Below, piece by piece: positions 16,410-23,700 of a DNA stretch of 35,425 bases. The stretch covers positions 1 through 35,425 of the forward strand of contig CAZWVR010000017.1 of NCBI GenBank assembly GCA_964637235.1. Direction: 5' to 3'. Source of the stretch: CAZWVR01 sp964637235. Lineage in GTDB: Bacteria; Bacteroidota; Bacteroidia; Bacteroidales; S143-33. A program made the position numbers and the translations under genes. A model generated the notes under the pieces. The model was not told where the DNA came from and did no database searches. It saw only the letters and a program-made list of their open reading frames with translations. Numbering within the stretch: the stretch's first letter is position 1; each line of letters starts with the position of its first letter.

Positions 16410-16962
16410 TTCTAATTTTTTTTAGTTGTAATAGTTTTTTACGGAGTAATTTTTTTGCTCTGTGATATTGAGATTTTGAAGTATTTTCGTCAATTCCGAG
16501 CATTTTTGCAATTTCTTTATGTTTATATCCTTCTATTGCGTACAGGTTAAAAACTGTTCTATATCCCTTAGGTAATGATTGTATTACTTTCATAAGTTCT
16601 TCCCAAGTGAAATCTGCTTCGTTATATATATCTTTATAGAACGATATATCGCTTTCGCGGATAGTTTCAAAATCTTGATGATAGCGATATTTAGCAGTTT
16701 TATGATAATGAATGATAGCAGTATTTATAACAATTCGTCTTAACCAGCCTTCAAAGGAGCCTTCCATTCTAAATTTTTTAATATTTTCAAATATTTTAAT
16801 AAATGCTTCTTGCAAAATATCTTCTGCTTCTTGTTTTGAGCCTGCATATCTATACGCAATTGCTAGCAATTTTGGTGCAAATTTGTCAAAAAGTTCTTTT
16901 TGTGCTATTCTATCACCTTGTTGGAGTAGTTTTATTAGTTCTATTTCTTTATCTTTATCCAT
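16399..16962 (-). CDS. ECF-type RNA polymerase sigma factor
   Basis: A 187-residue sigma-70 family factor of the extracytoplasmic-function type. Region 2 is visible around residues 25-85 (RYAGSKQEAEDILQEAFIKI and GWLRRIVINTA). Region 4 is at about 128-180 (SLPKGYRTVFNLY, then the helix-turn-helix YKHKEIAKMLGIDENTSKSQ). It would direct RNA polymerase to its own regulon when released from its anti-sigma. The downstream overlapping gene encodes a membrane protein with a suitable cytoplasmic N-terminus. The regulon is unknown, but the neighbouring T9SS and surface genes are natural candidates. Confidence 0.93.
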   Translation of the reverse strand: MDKDKEIELIKLLQQGDRIAQKELFDKFAPKLLAIAYRYAGSKQEAEDILQEAFIKIFENIKKFRMEGSFEGWLRRIVINTAIIHYHKTAKYRYHQDFETIRESDISFYKDIYNEADFTWEELMKVIQSLPKGYRTVFNLYAIEGYKHKEIAKMLGIDENTSKSQYHRAKKLLRKKLLQLKKIRNDK

Positions 16963-17015
16963 TACTCACTACTTAGACATAGTTTTAAGAAATTTAGTTG
17001 CACACATTTTTTTTG

Positions 17016-18662
17016 TTAATAAAATTTATCAATTTTTAGTAAAAGTTTTGCATTATTTGTAATAGGTAAATCTATATTCATTATAGAAGCTAATGTATAT
17101 GCTAAATTTGTCATATCAACTTTTTCTGAGATATATTTTGGTTTACTTTTCCATCCATAGAATACCAAGGGGACAGTAGCATTATATTCCCAGCAGGAGT
17201 GACAATCAGATAGTGGTATAGTATTATTTTCTTTAATCCAAACATTTGGTTTTAGTATAAACATAATTTCTCCGGATCGTTTTGGGCAGTATGAGTTTAA
17301 TATTTTTTTAAAGAAATAGTCGTCTGGGATATTTCCGTATGCAAATAAAGAAGGGGTTGCATAATCGATGGCATTTAGTTGAACAAGAAATTGAGCAATC
17401 TGAGTTTCTATGATTGAGTAATTTATTTTTTGTTTATCTATTTCCATAGTATTCAGATATATAGAGTTTCCGGATACGTATTCTACCCAGTTTTTCAAGC
17501 CATATATAGAGCGCAAATAGCTATTTAGGACGACCATAAGTCTCATTTTATTGAAATAAGATACTTTATAGCCGATATCATTTAGCCATATAGGATAGTC
17601 ACAGGAGCCTTTTGTTGAAGTTAGTAGTAATAAGAAGCGTCCTGTTCCGATGTTTTTTTCTAGTTGTTGTAGAAGATGTGCTATATCTTTATCCAGTTTT
17701 ATATAAGCGTCTTCTAATTCTACTGAGCGTATGCCGAATTTTTCTGCGATATAATGTGTAGCTTCAAAGGATATTATAATAACGTCTGTGTATTTATCTT
17801 TGCCTAAATTTTCGTATGTAATTGCATTGAGAGCGAAGTCTTTTGTTAGCGTATTTGCAAAAGGTGTGTATTTAAGGATATTGTAGTCGGAATTTTTGGC
17901 GTTTAGTTCATTTATATTGTAAGGGAATGCTATTTGTCCATTTATGCCCTGTTCAAAGGAATTTTCGTCTGGTAAGCTTTCAGTATATTCGTTTATTGGG
18001 TATGTAGTTTGCCATATTTGGTTTAGGTATATGTCTGGAATATGTTTTAGGTTAAAATTTTTGACCCATTGTTTTAGTGTATCGCAGTAGTAGGAGCTTG
18101 AAATCCAGTTTCCGGAGTAAGTATCGAACCAATATGCAGCGGTAGGTCTTTGACCGGCGGAGATAACAGCGGCATAATCGTCAAGGGCGATTGAAATTAC
18201 TTTTGATTGTTTATAGTTTGCGAGCATAAGGTAATCGCTCCAAGCGTTATTTAGGATTTTAAGCGGGCTTACACCTGTTTTATTGTAGTTTATGCCAATT
18301 ATTTTGTAATTAGGGTCAGAGACGGCGTTTATTTGTTTTTTTTCTAATCTATCATACCATTTTTTACCGATTATACCGTTATATGATGGATATGTACCTG
18401 TTGAGATTATGGCATATCCGGAAGCGTTATTGATAAATGTATAGTTATATGATGCATTTGGGTAGAATGTACCGCCTTTTATGATTTTTTTTATACCATT
18501 TTCTGAGAATTTATCCCAATATCTTTGGAGCAATTCTTTATCTAAACCTTCGATTATTATTTCCACTATTAGTCGTGGTTTTTTGGGTATGATAGGGGGA
18601 TTTTCGGGAAAAAGTCTATAAAAAGCAAGAATAAGAAGCAGTAGAAACGATAATTTTTTCAT
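17016..18662 (-). CDS. PafA-like alkaline phosphatase superfamily protein, apparently catalytically dead
   Basis: The protein has 548 residues from the ATG at 18662, where the signal peptide MKKLSFLLLLILAF begins; an earlier in-frame start adds 18 residues and was rejected. The fold markers of PafA/nucleotide-pyrophosphatase-type exported phosphatases are present: RLIVEIIIEGL, ISTGTYPSYNGIIGKKWYDR, DAYIKLDKDIAHLL and TVPLVFYG. By eye-alignment to PafA, the metal and nucleophile positions are changed. The first Asp is E38 in IIIEGL; the Thr nucleophile in the TAPGH-type motif is N in NNASGY; the Asp...His of the DYxxH motif is HYIAE; the Asp-His of the ADH motif is TSTKG; and the His before VPL is T. 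A non-enzymatic structural or binding role in the periplasm is inferred. The gene is divergent from a PorV-like barrel gene. Confidence 0.75.
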   Translation of the reverse strand: MKKLSFLLLLILAFYRLFPENPPIIPKKPRLIVEIIIEGLDKELLQRYWDKFSENGIKKIIKGGTFYPNASYNYTFINNASGYAIISTGTYPSYNGIIGKKWYDRLEKKQINAVSDPNYKIIGINYNKTGVSPLKILNNAWSDYLMLANYKQSKVISIALDDYAAVISAGQRPTAAYWFDTYSGNWISSSYYCDTLKQWVKNFNLKHIPDIYLNQIWQTTYPINEYTESLPDENSFEQGINGQIAFPYNINELNAKNSDYNILKYTPFANTLTKDFALNAITYENLGKDKYTDVIIISFEATHYIAEKFGIRSVELEDAYIKLDKDIAHLLQQLEKNIGTGRFLLLLTSTKGSCDYPIWLNDIGYKVSYFNKMRLMVVLNSYLRSIYGLKNWVEYVSGNSIYLNTMEIDKQKINYSIIETQIAQFLVQLNAIDYATPSLFAYGNIPDDYFFKKILNSYCPKRSGEIMFILKPNVWIKENNTIPLSDCHSCWEYNATVPLVFYGWKSKPKYISEKVDMTNLAYTLASIMNIDLPITNNAKLLLKIDKFY

Positions 18663-18677
18663 AGTTGAAAAATTAAA

Positions 18678-18708
18678 TTGTTTAACAAAGTAAAAAAAAT
18701 TAACTTTA
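18678..18708 (+). promoter_or_regulatory. Promoter of the PorV/PorQ-like gene
   Basis: A TTG at 18678-18680 and TAACTTTA at 18701-18708 are separated by exactly 20 bases, the spacing seen for other promoters here. The ATG is 19 bases further on. The -7 box deviates from TAnnTTTG in its last base. It interlocks with the opposing promoter at 18686-18717. Confidence 0.35.
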
Positions 18709-18717
18709 ACCGCCAAA
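18686..18717 (-). promoter_or_regulatory. Promoter of the PafA-like gene
   Basis: On the minus strand TTTG (18717-18714), a 20-base spacer, then TTACTTTG (18693-18686), one base off the TAnnTTTG consensus. The start codon follows 23 bases later. Confidence 0.4.
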
Positions 18718-18727
18718 GCACAAAGTT

Positions 18728-19546
18728 ATGAAACAAAATTTTTTAATTTTATTGTTTATATTCATATTTTCTATGGCAGAGGGTCAATATTTACATATCG
18801 GAGCAGAAAATTTTGCTTTTGGTAAAAGTGGTGTTGCGCAAGCTTCTGTGTGGAGTGTATCTTATAATCAGGCGGCAACCTCATTTTTAAAAGATAGGTT
18901 TAATGCAGGAATTTATTATGAAAATATGTTTTTTATAAAAGAATTATCTTTAAAAAGTATTGTATTTAATTGGAATTCAGAAAATTATGGTTCATTTGGG
19001 CTTGTTGTAAATTCTTTTGGTTTTTCTGAGTTTAATAAAAACAAATTAGCTTTTTCTTATTCAATGAAGCTTAGTGAAAATTTTTCAGCAGGGATTTCAA
19101 TAGATTATTTATTTATTCATCAGAATCAGGCTTATGGTAATATTGGTTTAATGACAGGGGAGATAGGATTATTATACTACCCTTTTGATAAGCTTTCTGT
19201 GGGCGTTCATATTTTTAATCCTTGGCATAGTAAGATCAAGATATCTCCCAATGAATATTTACCTACCATTTTTGAGCTGGGTTTATGCTATCGTCCTTTG
19301 GATAATGTTATATTTAATAGTAGCATTACAAAAGATATAGAGCAGCCTATTGAGTTAAATGGAGGCATTGGGTATATGCTTATAAATAATCTTTGGTTGC
19401 GGACGGGATTTAAACTAATTCAAAAGGATTATTTTATAGGAGCAGGTATAGGATATAGATACAAGTATATCACATTGGATTTAGGTTTTGAAAATCATCC
19501 ACTTTTGGGTATGAAATCTGCTGTTAGTGTAAGTGTCAGTTTTTAA
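18728..19546 (+). CDS. PorV/PorQ-like outer-membrane beta-barrel protein
   Basis: A 272-residue exported protein (signal peptide to about residue 19, ending AEGQ). The N-terminal stretch ENFAFGKSGVAQASVWSVSYNQAA follows the small-residue-rich pattern of the PorV/PorQ/FadL-like family that starts outer-membrane barrels. The remainder alternates polar and aromatic residues in repeated short strands and ends in the aromatic C-terminal residue F, as barrel proteins do. PorV and PorQ belong to the T9SS attachment complex, but I cannot assign this protein to either and it may be a separate paralogue. It is divergent from the PafA-like gene and converges on the VanX-like gene, overlapping its stop by 11 bases. 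Confidence 0.65.
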   Translation: MKQNFLILLFIFIFSMAEGQYLHIGAENFAFGKSGVAQASVWSVSYNQAATSFLKDRFNAGIYYENMFFIKELSLKSIVFNWNSENYGSFGLVVNSFGFSEFNKNKLAFSYSMKLSENFSAGISIDYLFIHQNQAYGNIGLMTGEIGLLYYPFDKLSVGVHIFNPWHSKIKISPNEYLPTIFELGLCYRPLDNVIFNSSITKDIEQPIELNGGIGYMLINNLWLRTGFKLIQKDYFIGAGIGYRYKYITLDLGFENHPLLGMKSAVSVSVSF

Positions 19547-20930
19547 CTTTTTTACACGGAAGTGGCATATCTAAGATAGGATATTTGTTTATGGAAATAT
19601 GATGGAAGTGCCACCATTCAGTTTTTATAGGTTTAAAGTTGTGTTTTATCATAATTTTCTGCAATATTTTTCTATTGTTTAGGACCTTGGGAGGCAAATT
19701 TGTGTAATTAGTAAAAGCTTTTTTACCGAAATAATCATAAGTGGTGCCCATATCTACGGTATCGCCATTTATTTTTTGTATGGTTAAGTCCACTGCTGTG
19801 GCTCTATTATGTGCAGAGCCGATATTTGGAGGAGCAACATAATTTTTATTATGAACGACGTTCCACATTTGTTTTTGAACGGAAAATGGGCGATAACAAT
19901 CGTGTATAACTAATTTATAGTTATTTTTCATAAATTCTTTATTTGCTGCGATTAAATCTTTTGCTATATTGTAGTGTAGAAGACATATAGCGCAGGGATA
20001 TAGTTTACGTTTTGTAAAATTATTGGTTGTAGCATATCGTATGTCTATGATAAGGTTTGTATCTAAGCTTCCGACATCTACGAGGCTTTCGTCGTTAAGT
20101 GGTCGGAATTTTATAGTGCCAAAGGTTTCATTTTTTAGGATATTTGCATAGTATTTTATTATGCCAGAGTAGTTTTTTATAACTATTTTTTTGTTTTGAA
20201 TATTAAAAAGTTGACCTTTTATGTTGATTTTGTCATATTCCATAGTAGGGAGTATGCTTTGGATTTGTCCGAAGAAAAATTTCTCGTTATTGTTTTGTTT
20301 TTGATATATTACTACATTTCCTGTGGTATCCATAAAAAATGTTTTTAGCTGATTGTCTTTTTTATATACGATATTTTTTTCTAAGATTTCAGAGATATAT
20401 CCTTGTTTAGATAAATGGAATTTAGGCATTATTTTGGGTTTTATTGAAAATAGAGTATCGTTTCCCTCTATGATTAAGCTATTTATTTTGAGAGGAGTAT
20501 ATTGCTTAGATAGGGAAATGTAGTATTTATCGTGTTGATTATCTGCTACAAACGTAAGGTTTTTGTTTTTTAAATTGTATTTAAGAATAATAAAATTTGT
20601 AGTATCGTCAATAGTGATGTTTTTCAGATGAGAGGTGTTTATAATTTTATTTGCAGAATAAATTTTTAGAGATACTTGATTTTTTGATAAAAAGTTCATT
20701 TTTATGCGTGAGATGAATTTTTTTGTCATAAATTTTATGTATATGATAGTATTATCGGGAAAAGAGCTTTGCCAGAATTTTATTGAATCAAAAAGATTTA
20801 CAGTTGGGGATTGAGAATTTGTATAAATATATGCTTCTATTGAGATATGCTTTTTGTTTGGTGTATAAGATGGAGATGAGCAATATATACCTAAAACTAA
20901 TAATAAAAGAAGCAGAACAGATGGTTTCAT
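19536..20930 (-). CDS. D-Ala-D-Ala dipeptidase (VanX/DdpX type, M15D) with large N-terminal domain
   Basis: The 464-residue protein has a C-terminal ~190-residue zinc dipeptidase of the M15D type. The zinc ligands H374 and D381 lie in GSAHNRATAVDLT (the usual Gly of SxHxxGxAxD is Ala). E438 and H441 are in the catalytic EWWHFHH. IDIRYATTNNF and DCYRPFSVQKQMW are also typical. Such enzymes cleave D-Ala-D-Ala in peptidoglycan metabolism. Ordinary VanX is about 200 residues; here about 260 extra residues precede it, rich in beta-forming, Lys and Asn residues, possibly a sandwich domain. The N-terminus is a signal peptide with Cys at 17 (LGIYCSS), which may be a non-canonical lipobox. The product should act in the periplasm. 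Confidence 0.8.
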   Translation of the reverse strand: MKPSVLLLLLLVLGIYCSSPSYTPNKKHISIEAYIYTNSQSPTVNLFDSIKFWQSSFPDNTIIYIKFMTKKFISRIKMNFLSKNQVSLKIYSANKIINTSHLKNITIDDTTNFIILKYNLKNKNLTFVADNQHDKYYISLSKQYTPLKINSLIIEGNDTLFSIKPKIMPKFHLSKQGYISEILEKNIVYKKDNQLKTFFMDTTGNVVIYQKQNNNEKFFFGQIQSILPTMEYDKINIKGQLFNIQNKKIVIKNYSGIIKYYANILKNETFGTIKFRPLNDESLVDVGSLDTNLIIDIRYATTNNFTKRKLYPCAICLLHYNIAKDLIAANKEFMKNNYKLVIHDCYRPFSVQKQMWNVVHNKNYVAPPNIGSAHNRATAVDLTIQKINGDTVDMGTTYDYFGKKAFTNYTNLPPKVLNNRKILQKIMIKHNFKPIKTEWWHFHHISINKYPILDMPLPCKKVKN

Positions 20931-20944
20931 TTTGCTATTTTTTT

Positions 20945-20952
20945 TAAATTTG
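20945..20952 (+). promoter_or_regulatory. -7 promoter box TAAATTTG
   Basis: A perfect TAnnTTTG box 15 bases before the ATG at 20968. TTTC at 20924-20927 is a poor -33 candidate. It overlaps the opposing TATTTTTACAA box at 20950-20960. Confidence 0.45.
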
Positions 20953-20960
20953 TAAAAATA
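20950..20960 (-). promoter_or_regulatory. Possible promoter box, TATTTTTACAA
   Basis: On the minus strand this reads TATTTTTACAA, 19 bases before the ATG of the VanX-like gene. It is the third copy of this 11-mer in the window. Confidence 0.3.
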
Positions 20961-20967
20961 ATAGGAG

Positions 20968-22662
20968 ATGAGATATATATTTTTGACGATATTTTTATTT
21001 TCTGTGATAAAAGTTTTTTCTCAGGTATATATAGAGGAAGACACATTATATTTATGTGATGGATCGCATATATCCATAAGAGCTCATATTCCGGCTACTT
21101 TTGATTCTGTCCAATGGTGGTTCCATAAGGTCGGAGAATATCAGTGGAGATATTTACATACAAATCCCTATGATACTGTATTAAATGTTAGTCTGCCGGG
21201 TGTTTATATGATTAAGATGTTTCCCTCTCAAAGCATTGATAGTGTGTTTGTTAAGTATATTAAATGTGTTGATTATGAACTTATGCTGAATTTAGAAGGC
21301 AAAATATACAGTGATAATGATACCATAGACCTTCAAACTAATAATGATGGAATATATGTAAGCTTTCATACAACAGCAATAGAACCTCCGGCTTGTTATG
21401 ATTTTAATGATATCCGTTTTTTTGTAGTAAATTATGGGGATATATCTTTAACTGATAGCATATATATAGATTTGCCAGTTTCTGGCGTGTATCCGATTTA
21501 TGTATATGCATACGATACTCATTCCTGTATACAAGAAGCGTTATATTATATAAGAGTATGGAAAGACCCTGATATAAAAAGCATTAAAGATACTATCAGA
21601 GTTAATGAAAAAAGTGAATTGAGATTGAACGTTGCTTTTCAGGGAGAAGCTAATAGAAATACTGTTATAGAATTGGCGCCATATCTTTTTATGAACAGTT
21701 ATATTTTTCGTGTAGAGCCTAATCTTGTATTTAACGATTACGGGAGATTTACTATTTCTGTAAATAATGCTATTGCTAAACACATTAACTCAAATGCAGA
21801 TTTTGCTGTTCTCTTGAATCACTCTTATGATACATTGGGATATTATACAGTTCGCTTAATTTCTCCTGATAAACAGTCTTATCCGATTTTTAATCCCGAG
21901 TTAGCATTATATGCTTCTTTCGGAGAGCCTACTTATCGTCCAGAGGATGCTGAAAAAAGTATCACATATCCATATGTTTTTACCTATGATCATACTTTAC
22001 CTATCTTTGGTTCCAATATAAGTCATATAACACCTTATATAGATCCCACAGGCTATTTTGAGCTAATAACTAAGGATATAGTGCCAGCGTCATCTTTTTA
22101 TTGGAATCCGTCAGGAACTTTTTATAATAGCCCTATAAATGGAAATTGGGATATAGAGTACGAGAAAAATATTGATATGTCTATATCATTACCTGTAAAG
22201 CTCAGAGCTTTAGCTCTTATGTTTAATCCAGATTTTTTTATTACAAAGATGAAGCCTAAAATAATTTGGTATTATAATGACAATGATTCTGTAATAGGTG
22301 ATAAATTTGTTATCAATGTAAATAACTTATATTCGCAAAAGATTAAAGTAGTTATTAGGTTTGGTAAAGCTTTCTATGAGAAGGAATTATTTATAGAAAA
22401 AACTCCGCGAAATGAAACTATGAAATTTGTAATTACTCCGAATGGAGATGGGATAAATGATAGATGGACTTATATTACAAGGCTTCCGCGAGGTACTTTT
22501 GTTAGGATTTATAATTCAGATGGAATAATTGTGGATAAATTTCCAGTGGATATAATGCCCGAAGGCTGGGATACAGATGGTGTGCCATCGGGTAATTATT
22601 GGTTTATAGCTCAATTACCTAATGGAAATGTTAAGTCTGGTTTACTTGTTATTATAAAATAA
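20968..22662 (+). CDS. Exported protein with gliding-motility C-terminal domain (type B T9SS cargo)
   Basis: The 564-residue protein starts with a signal peptide (MRYIFLTIFLFSVIKVFSQ). Ig-like beta segments follow (for example SLPGVYMIKMFPSQ and LPVSGVYPIYVYAYD), then a middle region of about 300 residues I do not recognise. The last ~80 residues are a clear CHU_C/gliding-motility-associated C-terminal domain: FVITPNGDGINDRW, VRIYNSDGIIVDKF, WDTDGVPSGNYWFIAQLPNG. That domain is the type B sorting signal for secretion across the outer membrane by T9SS. The next gene, 5 bases downstream, encodes a PorP/SprF protein, the usual partner for type B cargo. A surface or secreted adhesin-like role is inferred. 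Confidence 0.88.
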   Translation: MRYIFLTIFLFSVIKVFSQVYIEEDTLYLCDGSHISIRAHIPATFDSVQWWFHKVGEYQWRYLHTNPYDTVLNVSLPGVYMIKMFPSQSIDSVFVKYIKCVDYELMLNLEGKIYSDNDTIDLQTNNDGIYVSFHTTAIEPPACYDFNDIRFFVVNYGDISLTDSIYIDLPVSGVYPIYVYAYDTHSCIQEALYYIRVWKDPDIKSIKDTIRVNEKSELRLNVAFQGEANRNTVIELAPYLFMNSYIFRVEPNLVFNDYGRFTISVNNAIAKHINSNADFAVLLNHSYDTLGYYTVRLISPDKQSYPIFNPELALYASFGEPTYRPEDAEKSITYPYVFTYDHTLPIFGSNISHITPYIDPTGYFELITKDIVPASSFYWNPSGTFYNSPINGNWDIEYEKNIDMSISLPVKLRALALMFNPDFFITKMKPKIIWYYNDNDSVIGDKFVINVNNLYSQKIKVVIRFGKAFYEKELFIEKTPRNETMKFVITPNGDGINDRWTYITRLPRGTFVRIYNSDGIIVDKFPVDIMPEGWDTDGVPSGNYWFIAQLPNGNVKSGLLVIIK

Positions 22663-22667
22663 AGTTT

Positions 22668-23588
22668 ATGAAAAAAAGTTTTTTAACAATATTGGCAATA
22701 ATGTTAAGCATTTCATTGTATTCTCAGATATTTAATCGTTTTAAACTCAGTAGTTTTGAACCAGTATTGAGCAATCCTGCTTATGGATTTCAATATTCAA
22801 AACCTTCTATAAAAGTTCTTTCCTCTCTCGCCTGGATAAGACTTCCCTCTTCACCCAAAGATCATTTTATTTCATTTACTTTGCCTTATAGAAGTAATAT
22901 GGGAATAAATATCGCTGCCGAAGGAAATAGCGTCGGAATTACAAATATGTTAAGTTTGAATGTTAATTATTTCTATCACATATTATTGCAAAATCAAATG
23001 CATATATCATTTGGTTTTGGCTCAAAAATAAATTATTATCAGATTAAATTTAATTCATTACAAAATGGCATTTTTGATCCTATTTTTGCTTCTGTAAAAA
23101 CTAATGGGGTTAATATAGATTTTGATGCAGGAATACATATCCGTGATAGGTTTTTTGATTTCGGAATAGCAGGTTTTAATATTACACAAAATAGAGCGAA
23201 ACTTTCTGATTCTGTTCTTTTTTATATAGAGCCTTTCTCAGCACTTGTATATGCTGCATACCGATGGACTAATATTCCTGGTACATTTGAACTCCAACCA
23301 CAGATAAGAATAATATATCAGCAGAATTCTATTATTTCATTTAGTTCATTAGATGCTACATTTAATAAAGATTTAACCTTAGGAGTTTCTTATATAGAAA
23401 CCTTTAAAATTGACAAATTTGCCTACCGTGCTTTGCTTTTTCCAGTAAAATTGCGAATCAAAAATTTTGTTGTAGGAATATATTACGAAACAGCAATTAG
23501 TAGGATTGCTCCTATCTTTGGTTCGTCTTATGGAGCTTCGCTTGGATATGTGCTAAATAAGCGTAAAAAAATTCCTTCTTATTTTTAG
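22668..23588 (+). CDS. PorP/SprF-family T9SS membrane protein
   Basis: A 306-residue outer-membrane beta-barrel. The signal peptide (to about residue 20, ending LYSQ) is followed by the family's typical start, where FEPVLSNPAYGF corresponds to the 'NPAxAG' region of PorP/SprF. Repeated amphipathic strands follow (ISFGFGSKINYYQIKF, VNIDFDAGIHIR, GSSYGASLGYVL). Proteins of this family help deliver or tether type B CHU_C cargo such as SprB to the cell surface. The immediate upstream cargo gene, 5 bases away, strongly suggests a dedicated pair. The protein ends about 10 residues after the last strand, with a basic tail (NKRKKIPSYF). Confidence 0.88.
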   Translation: MKKSFLTILAIMLSISLYSQIFNRFKLSSFEPVLSNPAYGFQYSKPSIKVLSSLAWIRLPSSPKDHFISFTLPYRSNMGINIAAEGNSVGITNMLSLNVNYFYHILLQNQMHISFGFGSKINYYQIKFNSLQNGIFDPIFASVKTNGVNIDFDAGIHIRDRFFDFGIAGFNITQNRAKLSDSVLFYIEPFSALVYAAYRWTNIPGTFELQPQIRIIYQQNSIISFSSLDATFNKDLTLGVSYIETFKIDKFAYRALLFPVKLRIKNFVVGIYYETAISRIAPIFGSSYGASLGYVLNKRKKIPSYF

Positions 23589-23603
23589 TATAATACATTT
23601 CAA

Positions 23604-23626
23604 TAGCACTTTATAAAATGCTTTTT
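23604..23626 (+). terminator. Possible weak terminator after the PorP/SprF gene
   Basis: AGCACTTT / AAAATGCT forms a short A/T-rich hairpin with one mismatch around a tiny loop, followed by TTTTT at 23622-23626. Confidence 0.35.
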
Positions 23627-23664
23627 GTTAATGCAAAATCATTTTTTTATATGATGTAATTTTT

Positions 23665-23672
23665 TAAATTTG
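23665..23672 (+). promoter_or_regulatory. -7 promoter box TAAATTTG
   Basis: A perfect TAnnTTTG box 28 bases before the ATG of the P5C dehydrogenase gene. No convincing -33 element was seen. Confidence 0.4.
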
Positions 23673-23700
23673 ACCAAAGGAAACCATAAAATTTGAAAAT

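Noticed and set aside
18663..18716. Longer N-terminus for the PafA-like protein
   Set aside because: It would place 18 residues before a clean signal peptide and lie upstream of the predicted promoter's transcript start.
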